Shown here: positions 18,489-25,522 of the stretch, piece after piece
Numbering within the stretch: the stretch's first letter is position 1
How the letters are laid out: every line of letters begins with the position of its first letter
Source: Mucilaginibacter pankratovii
GTDB lineage: Bacteria > Bacteroidota > Bacteroidia > Sphingobacteriales > Sphingobacteriaceae
Assembly (NCBI RefSeq): GCF_014773265.1
Contig: NZ_JACWMY010000003.1
Span: forward strand, 186,001 to 250,000
Reading direction: 5' to 3'
DNA length: 64,000 bases
Program-made: the position numbers and the translations under genes
The notes under the pieces: generated by a model
The model's database searches: none
Told to the model about the DNA's origin: nothing
Seen by the model: only the letters and a program-made list of their open reading frames with translations

Positions 18489-18969
18489 CCTGGGCACATC
18501 GCGGACGGGCATCTGCATATTGGACAACGAGAAAATACTGGCGAAAAATGTCCACGACTACCCGGTACCGTGGTCAGATACGAAGCTTCGCGCCATCCTC
18601 AGTAATTTTCGCTCTTATTTTAAGCGGTACGCGATTATCGGGGTGATTGTAAAAGTTCCTCCGCCGTCCCGCCATACTCCAGCACTAAAGCGACTGATGC
18701 GGCGCATAGAGGCGTTGGCAAGGGATCATTACTGCGAAGTGGATTTCATCACCAAGGCTGAAATAAAAGGCACCTACGTCCTGCAGTCGACGGACGAGAT
18801 AATCCAGTTCGCCACTAAAATGCATCCCGAACTTTTAGAGCTGTATCAAAGAGGTATAAAAAGCAATCACAAATTCCACAAGAAATTATATGAAGCAGTA
18901 TTGGCTGCACATATCTTTTACAATAGGCTGAAAGTGAAATACCTTAATAGGAAGAAGAAACACGAATAA
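18469..18969 (+). CDS. RuvC/RNase H-fold protein lacking the first catalytic Asp
   Basis: A 166-residue protein. The opening IILGISLGTSRTGICILDNE corresponds to the RuvC beta-hairpin, where active enzymes have an Asp (GIDPG); here it is Ser. AIIGVIVKVPPPSRHTPALK and the C-terminal helix KLYEAVLAAHIFYNRL fit the remaining fold, but the usual acidic residues are also not obvious. It could be a structural or DNA-binding homologue rather than a resolvase. It overlaps the preceding gene and ends before a structured intergenic region. Confidence 0.65.
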   Translation: MIILGISLGTSRTGICILDNEKILAKNVHDYPVPWSDTKLRAILSNFRSYFKRYAIIGVIVKVPPPSRHTPALKRLMRRIEALARDHYCEVDFITKAEIKGTYVLQSTDEIIQFATKMHPELLELYQRGIKSNHKFHKKLYEAVLAAHIFYNRLKVKYLNRKKKHE

Positions 18970-19277
18970 CGGTCAAAGAAGCGGGGTAACAACTCCGCTT
19001 TCTGATTGATACTAACCCTTTGTAATAATGGCGGTGAGGAGAGGCAAGAGGAATGGTTATAAGAAAAAGGAATAGATTATGTTTTGTAATTTCAGAAAAA
19101 GTATATACGTTTGAGGAAACAACAAAACCCCTGTCTATTCGGCTATCCTCACTCTTCGATAGTGAGACCTTGTAGTAACAGAGGCTTGTCGTTCAAAACA
19201 CCTAAAAGCAGATAGGTGCTTCTGTTGGCGTTGGACACCAATATTTTATAAAAGCTGGGCTTAAAGTCCGGCTTTTA
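18970..19277. other. Non-coding gap with several stem-loops (candidate structured RNA)
   Basis: No gene seen. Predicted stems are AGCGG/CCGCT just after the RuvC-like gene (terminator-like), CTCACT/AGTGAG (19148-19153 with 19161-19166), and a 9-bp stem AACAGAGGC/GCTTCTGTT (19177-19185 with 19218-19226) enclosing CACCTA/TAGGTG (19199-19204 with 19213-19218). At the right end, TAAAAGC...GCTTTTA is a likely terminator for the leftward gene at 19261. An RNA product is inference only. Confidence 0.4.
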
Positions 19278-19776
19278 CTTTTATCATAAACTCTTCTTTT
19301 AGAACACCGTTATTATCTAACCACTCTGGCAATGCATAAAGAAATTTTGATTTTATTGGATTTCCTTCTATAACTACCTTTGCTATATCGCCGTTTTTAG
19401 TTAATTCGGCTATCCGTGGTGAGAAATTTGATACCTTAATTTCTTTACCTACAATTGTGTTGTATTTTTCTCTCAACGCATTAGCAGATAATGGAGTTTC
19501 ATTTTCGCTTATATATTCCATCACCACTGCCTTTAATGTGTAGTTTGAAGCAGACGTTTTCCTTCTCTTTGTTTTATTAGGGATAAGTTTTTTATGTTGC
19601 GCCTGATTACTAAGTATTGGTTCTACTACTTCATCTGTACCTAATAACTTAGAGAGCATATCAGTATAAGTGGTAACCATAGTGCTATGGCTTACAACTC
19701 TACCTTTGTGGTACTTTATCAAGTCTTTAAGTCTCTGTATTAGGATTTCATCTACCTCTGTTTTCTCAGTCTGCAT
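19261..19776 (-). CDS. Possible winged-helix protein, unknown function
   Basis: A 171-residue protein starting MQTEKTEVDEILIQRLKDLI. The second half (LKAVVMEYISENETPLSANA, then FSPRIAELTKNGDIAKVV) looks like a winged-helix domain: three helices and a beta hairpin around 85-145. The first 60 residues are helical. The gene is AT-rich and stands alone, with an inverted repeat upstream at 19818-19854. DNA binding is inference. Confidence 0.6.
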   Translation of the reverse strand: MQTEKTEVDEILIQRLKDLIKYHKGRVVSHSTMVTTYTDMLSKLLGTDEVVEPILSNQAQHKKLIPNKTKRRKTSASNYTLKAVVMEYISENETPLSANALREKYNTIVGKEIKVSNFSPRIAELTKNGDIAKVVIEGNPIKSKFLYALPEWLDNNGVLKEEFMIKVKAGL

Positions 19777-19817
19777 AAAAAATCATTTGCTTAAGACAAA
19801 AGTAATTATAATAATTA

Positions 19818-19854
19818 AACTTCCTAATTATTTTCCTTAAATATGTAGGAAGTT
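19818..19854. promoter_or_regulatory. Inverted repeat upstream of the 19261-19776 gene
   Basis: AACTTCCTA (19818-19826) and TAGGAAGTT (19846-19854) form a perfect 9-bp inverted repeat, 19 bp apart, 42 bp before the start codon. This is a candidate operator in an AT-rich spacer. Confidence 0.5.
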
Positions 19855-19943
19855 AAGAACTTTTTTGTGTTTATAGAGTTGAAACAAATAAAGCCACTTA
19901 AGCATGGTCAAATTTAATTGTAAAAGGCTATTGGAAATATTTT

Positions 19944-21575
19944 TTACATTTCACTAAAAAGGTTCCTAACGTCGTCTAACAGCGAGCACAATTTTTCAGA
20001 ATTGAGTAAATTCTCAATTTTAGCCTTAAAATATGGGGATAAAACAGGTTCCGACGTGGGGTAAATGCTTTTAATATGCATTGCAATCTGTATTACGGGC
20101 CAAATCCAATTTTCCCTTGTTAAATCAAGCTGTTTTTGGCTTATGGACAGGTTCCAACCTAATTCCGCAAGGATACCCCTTTTGTCCTCCGAATTGCCAT
20201 TTTGAAATCGTAAAGCGACTAATTCAGTTATAGATAAGGCACCATTAACTTTGTCCAGCCAGCCATTTTTATTTGTTTCCAAGTTTTGGGTCAATTGCAA
20301 AAGTTCTGCCTTTTCCGATTCCATTTGCAAGCGGCGGCTCTGGTATTCCGTGTCATTAATTAGCGCGGCAGCACGCATGTCAATCAATCCTTCAATCTTC
20401 TTTTGCAAAAGAGAGTACTTGTTTTTGTATGCATCTAATTGGGCATTAGTCCCGATAAAGTGCTTTTCGTTTTCTTTGGATATCCATGTTAGTACCAAAT
20501 CGTGCAACGGCTTAGGAATGTTGATGTTAACCAAAATTTGGTATATGTTGTCATTTAATTCGTTTTCAGTAACGGGCATTTGTTTGCAAGCCCCGCGTCG
20601 CTTAGTGCAACCATAATAAATGTAATGATGAACATTGCCGTTCTTTTGCTTTTTAGTTTTCGCCATGCCGGTAATAGCGCATCCACATTCGCTACAATGC
20701 AACATGCACCCTCCAAATGCAAAATAATGAGTTATGGGTCGTGGTCGCTCAGGTGCGCTGAGAATCTCTTGTGCGCGATCAAACTGGGCTTTGGTAATCA
20801 TCGGTTTATGGTTGCCCTTAAACCAATTTCCGCTGCCTTTTGGAAACTCAAATTCACCGTAGTAAAACGGGTTATGAAATATTTTATAAATGCTTGATTT
20901 GGTAAGCTTTTTATTATTTCGAGAACGCAGCCCCCATTCATTGGTGGCTTTGGACAGAATTTGATACGGTGTATGAGTTCCGGCAAATAACAATTTCCAC
21001 ATTCTTTCGACGACTGGAAACCGTTCTGCGTCGACATCTCGTTTCCGCGCCCCCCGAATTCCGTGTTTGTCAGGAAAATACCCTATCGGCGGACATGCAG
21101 GGTACATGTTCAAGCTTGCACTTTTAAGCATCCCATTTTTCACATCAATTGCTTTGTTGTCGTTTTCAAATTTCGCCTGCAAACAGTTGAAGCCGAACAT
21201 AAACTTGTCCATAGGGTTGTTACGATATACGTGCCCATCGGTAACAATCTCTTTAAGAAGCCCCCTGTCAAAAAGGTCAATTAGCTCGCCTGTGTCTACG
21301 GAGTTTCTCGAAAGTCTGTGAGGTGCCCACGTTATAATCCCGTTTATTTTTCCGTCCTTGACCATATTAACGAGGATGCCAAACCCAAACCTGCCCGGCT
21401 TTTTCGCAGACATTTTTTCTTCTATCGTTTCCACAACCGTCAAGTTGTGCGCATTTCTTAACCTATCAAGAACGTCGCGCTGGTTGCCAAGCGAAAGCGT
21501 TTGCTTTTCCTTGTCGTCGGTAGATTTACGCAAATATTCCCCATAGGTTATAACATCAATTTTTTCTGTTTTCAT
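19944..21575 (-). CDS. Second serine recombinase (recombinase B)
   Basis: A 543-residue recombinase. The ATG at 21575 is chosen, since the longer frame adds an unlikely 12-residue tail. The catalytic domain opens ITYGEYLRKSTDDKEKQTLS with Ser18 as nucleophile, followed by SAKKPGRFGFGILVNMVKDG and WAPHRLSRNSVDTGELIDLF. Then come a recombinase domain, a zinc ribbon (CMLHCSECGC...GCTKRRGAC) and a coiled coil (about 375-425). The style resembles recombinases common in Patescibacteria. It is much diverged from recombinase A. Its target site is unknown: it could serve a nested element, or act as a resolvase or inversion enzyme. Confidence 0.93.
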   Translation of the reverse strand: MKTEKIDVITYGEYLRKSTDDKEKQTLSLGNQRDVLDRLRNAHNLTVVETIEEKMSAKKPGRFGFGILVNMVKDGKINGIITWAPHRLSRNSVDTGELIDLFDRGLLKEIVTDGHVYRNNPMDKFMFGFNCLQAKFENDNKAIDVKNGMLKSASLNMYPACPPIGYFPDKHGIRGARKRDVDAERFPVVERMWKLLFAGTHTPYQILSKATNEWGLRSRNNKKLTKSSIYKIFHNPFYYGEFEFPKGSGNWFKGNHKPMITKAQFDRAQEILSAPERPRPITHYFAFGGCMLHCSECGCAITGMAKTKKQKNGNVHHYIYYGCTKRRGACKQMPVTENELNDNIYQILVNINIPKPLHDLVLTWISKENEKHFIGTNAQLDAYKNKYSLLQKKIEGLIDMRAAALINDTEYQSRRLQMESEKAELLQLTQNLETNKNGWLDKVNGALSITELVALRFQNGNSEDKRGILAELGWNLSISQKQLDLTRENWIWPVIQIAMHIKSIYPTSEPVLSPYFKAKIENLLNSEKLCSLLDDVRNLFSEM

Positions 21576-21600
21576 ATTAGTGTCTTTAGTCCAAACCCAA

Positions 21601-21701
21601 AAAAGGGGCAAGCAGTAACAGTCTTAAGTTGCTATACGTAAGACTCTGCTTGCCCCTTTTATGGGCTTAAAACCTGTTATTTAATAATCTTACGTATAGC
21701 A
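21601..21701 (-). promoter_or_regulatory. Terminator-like hairpin with a possible pseudoknot before recombinase B
   Basis: A 15-bp perfect stem (21601-21615 AAAAGGGGCAAGCAG with 21646-21660) is followed, in the leftward direction, by seven T residues, so it reads as an intrinsic terminator. Its 30-base loop contains GCTATACGTAAGA (21631-21643), which is the exact inverse of TCTTACGTATAGC (21688-21700), allowing a pseudoknot or a competing fold. It lies between the 68-residue gene and the recombinase B start. It could be a conditional attenuator, or a recombination site for the adjacent recombinase. Confidence 0.65.
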
Positions 21702-21712
21702 GCGACATTGTA

Positions 21713-21919
21713 TCACGTAGTTCCATTATTAGTTATAGGGTGAGAATCGGGTGCAAGATATACCAGTTTATATAATGCGAATAATTTGGCGGCTTCACGT
21801 TCTGCTTGCTTTAAAGTAAGGACTACGTTGTATTCGCTTTTATATATTTCAATAAATTGTAGTAAGTCCGCTTCGATTATTTCCATAGAAATATTTTCCC
21901 ATTTGCAATTATCAGCCAC
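21713..21919 (-). CDS. Small helical protein upstream of recombinase B
   Basis: A 68-residue protein, or 57 if it starts at the internal ATG before EIIEADLLQFIEIYKSEYNV. The helical pattern continues LTLKQAEREAAKLFALYKLV. Similar tiny proteins sit beside serine recombinases in Patescibacteria-type genomes, as I recall them. Function unknown. It reads toward recombinase B and is separated from it by the strong hairpin at 21601-21701. Confidence 0.6.
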   Translation of the reverse strand: MADNCKWENISMEIIEADLLQFIEIYKSEYNVVLTLKQAEREAAKLFALYKLVYLAPDSHPITNNGTT

Positions 21920-21974
21920 CAGTATCAGTATTTCATGGCTGATCGTTAAATACTGATACTACTCTCTTATTCAC
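21920..21974. promoter_or_regulatory. Second operator-like inverted repeat
   Basis: CAGTATCAGTATTTCATGG (21920-21938) faces CGTTAAATACTGATACTA (21944-21961), then TTATTCAC (21967-21974). The right half and the TTATTCAC box are nearly identical to 17754-17785. This places the same control region 20-75 bp ahead of the ATPase gene at 21994 and overlapping the start of the leftward 68-residue gene. Confidence 0.7.
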
Positions 21975-21993
21975 AAGGCTATATGCTTAGTAC

Positions 21994-23160
21994 ATGCCTG
22001 ACCTCACACCATTCACGCCAATAGGACAAACCAACTGGCGCAACCACAATCATATTTTCGGTATTAAACCCACCGACCGCCTATATCACATATTTTGCCT
22101 GGGAAAAACTGGTATGGGAAAATCCCATTTGCTCATAAATATGGCCGTTGATGACATGCTCAAAGGCTATGGTATTTGTGTGCTTGACCCCCACAGCGAT
22201 ACGGTAGAGGCGGTATATAAGAAAGTCCCGGAGCACCGCCGAAAAGACGTAATCTATTTCGACGCGACCAGCCGCGACAGCCTGCCGGCGTTCAACCCGC
22301 TGGCAGATGTGCCGGAGCATCAGCGACAGCTTGTAGCGTCCGAGATGATAACGACCTTTAAGCGGCTCTTTAGTGACGCATGGGGGAGCAAGCTTGAATA
22401 TGTATTGCGCTTCGCCATTGCCTCGCTGATGGAATATCCCAATGCTACATTGTTAGATATATCTCTGCTGTTGACGGATGCCTCTTTCAGGGCGGAAGTA
22501 CTTAAACACGTTACCAATCCCTACACTAAGTCCTTTTGGGTGAACGAGTACAATATGTACTCCGCGAGTATGCAGGCGAGCACAGTGCAGCCGATCTTGA
22601 ACAAGGTAGGGGTATTGCTTGCCAACGATACGTTACGCGGCATTTTCGGGCAACAGCAAGGTCTGTCTTTCGAGCAGTGCATGAACGAGCAAAAGATTGT
22701 ATTAGTAAACCTCTCTAAAGGCGAGATAGGTGAAGACGTGGCAACTGTACTTGGCAGCTTCATCATCACCAGCATTCAAAATGCCGCCATGCGTAGAGCA
22801 TCAATACCGATAACACAGCGCAAGCGGTTCTACGTGTTCATAGACGAGGCGCAGCACTTCGTTTCCACCTCCTTCGCCGCCATGCTCCCGCAGGTGCGAA
22901 AGTTCGGCTTGGGGCTGTTCCTGGCCAACCAGCACCTCGACCAGCTGGAGCCGGACACGCGAAGCGCCATTCTTGCAAATTTCGGGACGCTGATAGTATT
23001 TAGGGTGGGGCTGGAGGACGCGAAAGTGATGGAAAAGCAGTTCTATCCCGTGTTTACGTATGACGACTTTATCAGCTTGCCTAAGTATCATATCTACATA
23101 AAGCTGCTGATTGACGGGGCGGAGAGCAAGGGGTTTAGTGCTGTCACCTTAAATTACTGA
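21994..23160 (+). CDS. VirD4/HerA-type DNA-translocating ATPase
   Basis: A 388-residue P-loop ATPase of the type IV coupling/DUF87 class. Walker A is GKTGMGKS (37-44), with CVLDPHSD near residue 60. KIVLVNLSKGEIGEDVATVL is a hallmark of this family, Walker B is FYVFIDEAQHF (near 280), and ANQHLDQL follows. There are no N-terminal transmembrane helices, unlike classical VirD4, so it is probably cytosolic. No relaxase or channel genes accompany it. A DNA-pumping role in transfer or partition of the element is inference. Confidence 0.85.
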   Translation: MPDLTPFTPIGQTNWRNHNHIFGIKPTDRLYHIFCLGKTGMGKSHLLINMAVDDMLKGYGICVLDPHSDTVEAVYKKVPEHRRKDVIYFDATSRDSLPAFNPLADVPEHQRQLVASEMITTFKRLFSDAWGSKLEYVLRFAIASLMEYPNATLLDISLLLTDASFRAEVLKHVTNPYTKSFWVNEYNMYSASMQASTVQPILNKVGVLLANDTLRGIFGQQQGLSFEQCMNEQKIVLVNLSKGEIGEDVATVLGSFIITSIQNAAMRRASIPITQRKRFYVFIDEAQHFVSTSFAAMLPQVRKFGLGLFLANQHLDQLEPDTRSAILANFGTLIVFRVGLEDAKVMEKQFYPVFTYDDFISLPKYHIYIKLLIDGAESKGFSAVTLNY

Positions 23161-23246
23161 AGGCCAAATCTTTCTTTTTAGTAACTATTTAATTAGGAAA
23201 GTTTAACTCTTGACAAATATCGTTTTATGTGCTAATCTAAGTAAGA

Positions 23247-23290
23247 TTTAACTGCTTACCAAAGCTTGGCTGTTTTGGTAAGCAGTTAAA
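23247..23290 (+). promoter_or_regulatory. 17-bp perfect inverted repeat just before a start codon
   Basis: TTTAACTGCTTACCAAA (23247-23263) and TTTGGTAAGCAGTTAAA (23274-23290), loop 10, with the ATG of the next gene at 23292. There is no T run. As RNA it would hide the translation start; as DNA it could be an operator or recombination site. Confidence 0.7.
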
Positions 23291-23291
23291 A

Positions 23292-23492
23292 ATGAAAACA
23301 AATAACAAAAGAAAACGAAAATTATTTTTCCTCACCCTTGTCATCGTGACAATAGCCGTGGGATTGTTCCCTGTATTAACGCAAGCCGACCTAATATTGA
23401 CCCGCTGGCTCTTTGCTATATTTAAGGTCTTAGCATGCATTGTTTGCTTTATATTAGTGATGGCGATAATAAAAAATCCTAACCCCTTATAG
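23292..23492 (+). CDS. Small two-span membrane protein
   Basis: A 66-residue protein: a basic N-terminus (MKTNNKRKRK), hydrophobic segments at about 11-29 and 38-60, and a short tail. Its stop codon TAG lies in the loop of the terminator that follows. Its start is immediately downstream of a perfect 17-bp inverted repeat. Unknown function. The size and topology would suit a phage-type or toxin-like peptide, but nothing specific supports that. Confidence 0.6.
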   Translation: MKTNNKRKRKLFFLTLVIVTIAVGLFPVLTQADLILTRWLFAIFKVLACIVCFILVMAIIKNPNPL

Positions 23493-23502
23493 GGGTTTTT
23501 TT
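23481..23502 (+). terminator. Intrinsic terminator overlapping a stop codon
   Basis: AACCCC TTATA GGGGTT followed by T residues. The stop codon TAG of the preceding gene is at 23490-23492, spanning the loop and the start of the 3' stem. Confidence 0.85.
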
Positions 23503-23525
23503 ATTATCTTGAGATTTTATTTGCA

Positions 23526-24650
23526 ATGGAAATTTTTATTCAGATAGGCTTAGGTACAATTGCCGCAATTCTTGCTATTTCAAGTGAATTAAAAGACACA
23601 ACTCAAGAAAATGTAAAAAAAATCCTTAGGCGACTTGCGTTATTATTAATCGTAATAACACTTCTAATGAACATTTACGACGTTTTGAGCAAATACGAAA
23701 AAGAGCTTGACGACAAAAAGACAGCAGACGATGATAGGAAAGAAAGGATTGGGAATGAGAAACAAATTTTGCAAAATGTTTCAGTGCTGTACGATAGCTT
23801 AAAAAACATGAGCGATACATTGAAAACTCAATTAGCCGTTCAAAAAGCAACTAATAGGACCGCTACACATCTTATGAAGGCTAATAATGATATCAATATA
23901 AGAGAAGAGCAAATCGTGTTGAATTTAGAGCGAAGTCTGAATCCAATAACTCCTATTAAAGTGTCTGTTTATTATCAGGTTTCACTTGATGATGAAAATC
24001 TCAGCAAATTTAAGCCATATATACTGAACTATAGTGACAGCATATGTAGGCGTAACGACAGTTTACAGGTAGTATATAAAAAATCAGCCGAGTTTAAACG
24101 TTATCCTTGGTCGCAAGCGTATACTGGTTTAAATGGCGACTTTTTCCATCTACATAATCTTGAGAAAAAACTACCATTTTATACTCGTTTCGTTTTAAGT
24201 TACTTAAAAAACATTGAATTAAGGGTGATTATACCTCATAAGGGTAACGATAGTTTTAACAATACATACTATTTGACGAAATATGTTAACGATTCAGAAC
24301 CCCTCGAATACATGGACTTGGCAGTAGATATGCTTACACAACAAATCTTTATAACGGAGCGCTATACTATTACTGAAACGAATAGTTCCGGGATCAAGAG
24401 AAGTCCGCGGGCGATTGGATTTAATGATCTGAATGGGGCTATTCTTCAATTTTCTAATTTAAATTTAAATGCCCAGCTGAAACTTATAGAATTGTCTTCT
24501 ACGTCTGGAATTAAAACATTCCTTTCAATACCGTTTACGGAAAAACAATTCAAGTATGATAAGTATTATAATACAAAAATTTATGAGCGTAAGATATCAA
24601 CATCAAATTTTACGTTAACATCAGAATCTCCTTTTTACGAAAGATTTTAA
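23526..24650 (+). CDS. Membrane-anchored protein of unknown function
   Basis: A 374-residue, AT-rich gene. Two hydrophobic segments (about 3-19 and 36-51) are followed by a charged coiled coil (about 52-130), then a beta-rich C-terminal domain with many aromatic residues. No family recognised. It follows the terminator at 23481-23502 and is followed by a leftward gene, so it is probably its own unit. Low GC compared with the ATPase genes on both sides suggests a separate origin. It is a candidate cargo gene. Confidence 0.65.
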   Translation: MEIFIQIGLGTIAAILAISSELKDTTQENVKKILRRLALLLIVITLLMNIYDVLSKYEKELDDKKTADDDRKERIGNEKQILQNVSVLYDSLKNMSDTLKTQLAVQKATNRTATHLMKANNDINIREEQIVLNLERSLNPITPIKVSVYYQVSLDDENLSKFKPYILNYSDSICRRNDSLQVVYKKSAEFKRYPWSQAYTGLNGDFFHLHNLEKKLPFYTRFVLSYLKNIELRVIIPHKGNDSFNNTYYLTKYVNDSEPLEYMDLAVDMLTQQIFITERYTITETNSSGIKRSPRAIGFNDLNGAILQFSNLNLNAQLKLIELSSTSGIKTFLSIPFTEKQFKYDKYYNTKIYERKISTSNFTLTSESPFYERF

Positions 24651-24679
24651 TCAATTAACGTTCGGCCAAAATGACGGAT

Positions 24680-24946
24680 TTAGAGATACTTCTCGCCAAG
24701 CTTTCCTAAGACACTCTTATGCTGCTCCATCATTTCCGTCTGCCTTTGCAGCAGGTCGTTGTGCTGTTCCAATAGCTCTGTGTACTGGCTTTGCGCGCGC
24801 CTGATCTTGTTGATGCCAAAGAACCAGCGCAGCGCGTAGCGAAACAGCCAAAGAAACAAGGCAAGGCTGATTAAGGGATGGCTGTCTATGAAACTGTCGA
24901 ATATCAGCCAAAGCTGAATGTGCAGGAGAATGGCGAGTAAGCTCAT
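24680..24946 (-). CDS. Small membrane protein with coiled coil
   Basis: An 88-residue protein starting MSLLAILLHIQLWLIFDSFI, with two hydrophobic segments in the first 50 residues and a Gln/Glu-rich coiled coil (about 53-85; QYTELLEQHNDLLQRQTEMM). Unknown function. The topology recalls small accessory or spanin-like proteins, without real evidence. It converges with the 374-residue membrane gene. Confidence 0.6.
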   Translation of the reverse strand: MSLLAILLHIQLWLIFDSFIDSHPLISLALFLWLFRYALRWFFGINKIRRAQSQYTELLEQHNDLLQRQTEMMEQHKSVLGKLGEKYL

Positions 24947-25062
24947 AACAGTAAGGTGAAAAGGTTTGTCCGATAAATGTAGGAACCTGCTTTTAATTTT
25001 CCAAGAAATTTGCTTTTTTAAATAGCGCTAAGTAGCTTTATGCCAGCCAATAACCTATTCCC

Positions 25063-25518
25063 ATGCCACAGAAAGCCCTCAAGCACGCGTACCGGCATTT
25101 CGCCGACCTCCAGCTGTCATCCGACGAATGCTATGCCAAGCTGGAAAAAATCATTTCCTCGTGCGACTATCCCGACATCAAGGTCGAGCGCCGCGCGGTA
25201 TTCGAGAGCAGGAACGTTTTGCAAGACAAGCGGGAATACTTAGTAATACGAAGAAAGCAGCTGTGGTTCTATGTCTGCGCCGCTCCGTACGGACGAAGCT
25301 ATTTTGTCAGCTGGTGGTTCTGGCACAAGCGCAACTGGCTGCTCGACTGGATTTATCAAAGTCCCGTGATGAGCTACCTGTTCGAGGACACCGAGGCGAC
25401 CATGTACGCGCAGGACACCCGCATCATGTTCGAGCGAAGCATCGACGCGCTCATAGGCGAGGTGACGGCAACGCTCGACCCCATTCACGCGAAGCGGCAG
25501 GCAGCCGCGCTGAATTAG
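25063..25518 (+). CDS. Unknown protein preceding the large ATPase
   Basis: A 151-residue protein with a Lys/Arg-rich N-terminal part and an aromatic central patch (QLWFYVCAAPYGRSYFVSWW). It ends 4 bp before the ATG of the 981-residue ATPase and is surely co-transcribed with it, so a partner role for that ATPase is likely. No family recognised. Its GC content matches the ATPase gene and is well above that of the genes to its left. Confidence 0.7.
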   Translation: MPQKALKHAYRHFADLQLSSDECYAKLEKIISSCDYPDIKVERRAVFESRNVLQDKREYLVIRRKQLWFYVCAAPYGRSYFVSWWFWHKRNWLLDWIYQSPVMSYLFEDTEATMYAQDTRIMFERSIDALIGEVTATLDPIHAKRQAAALN

Positions 25519-25522
25519 CCCC

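Noticed and set aside
19944..21575. Recombinase B as an IS607-type transposase
   Set aside because: It has the long recombinase and zinc-ribbon domains of large serine integrases, and no TnpB gene is adjacent.
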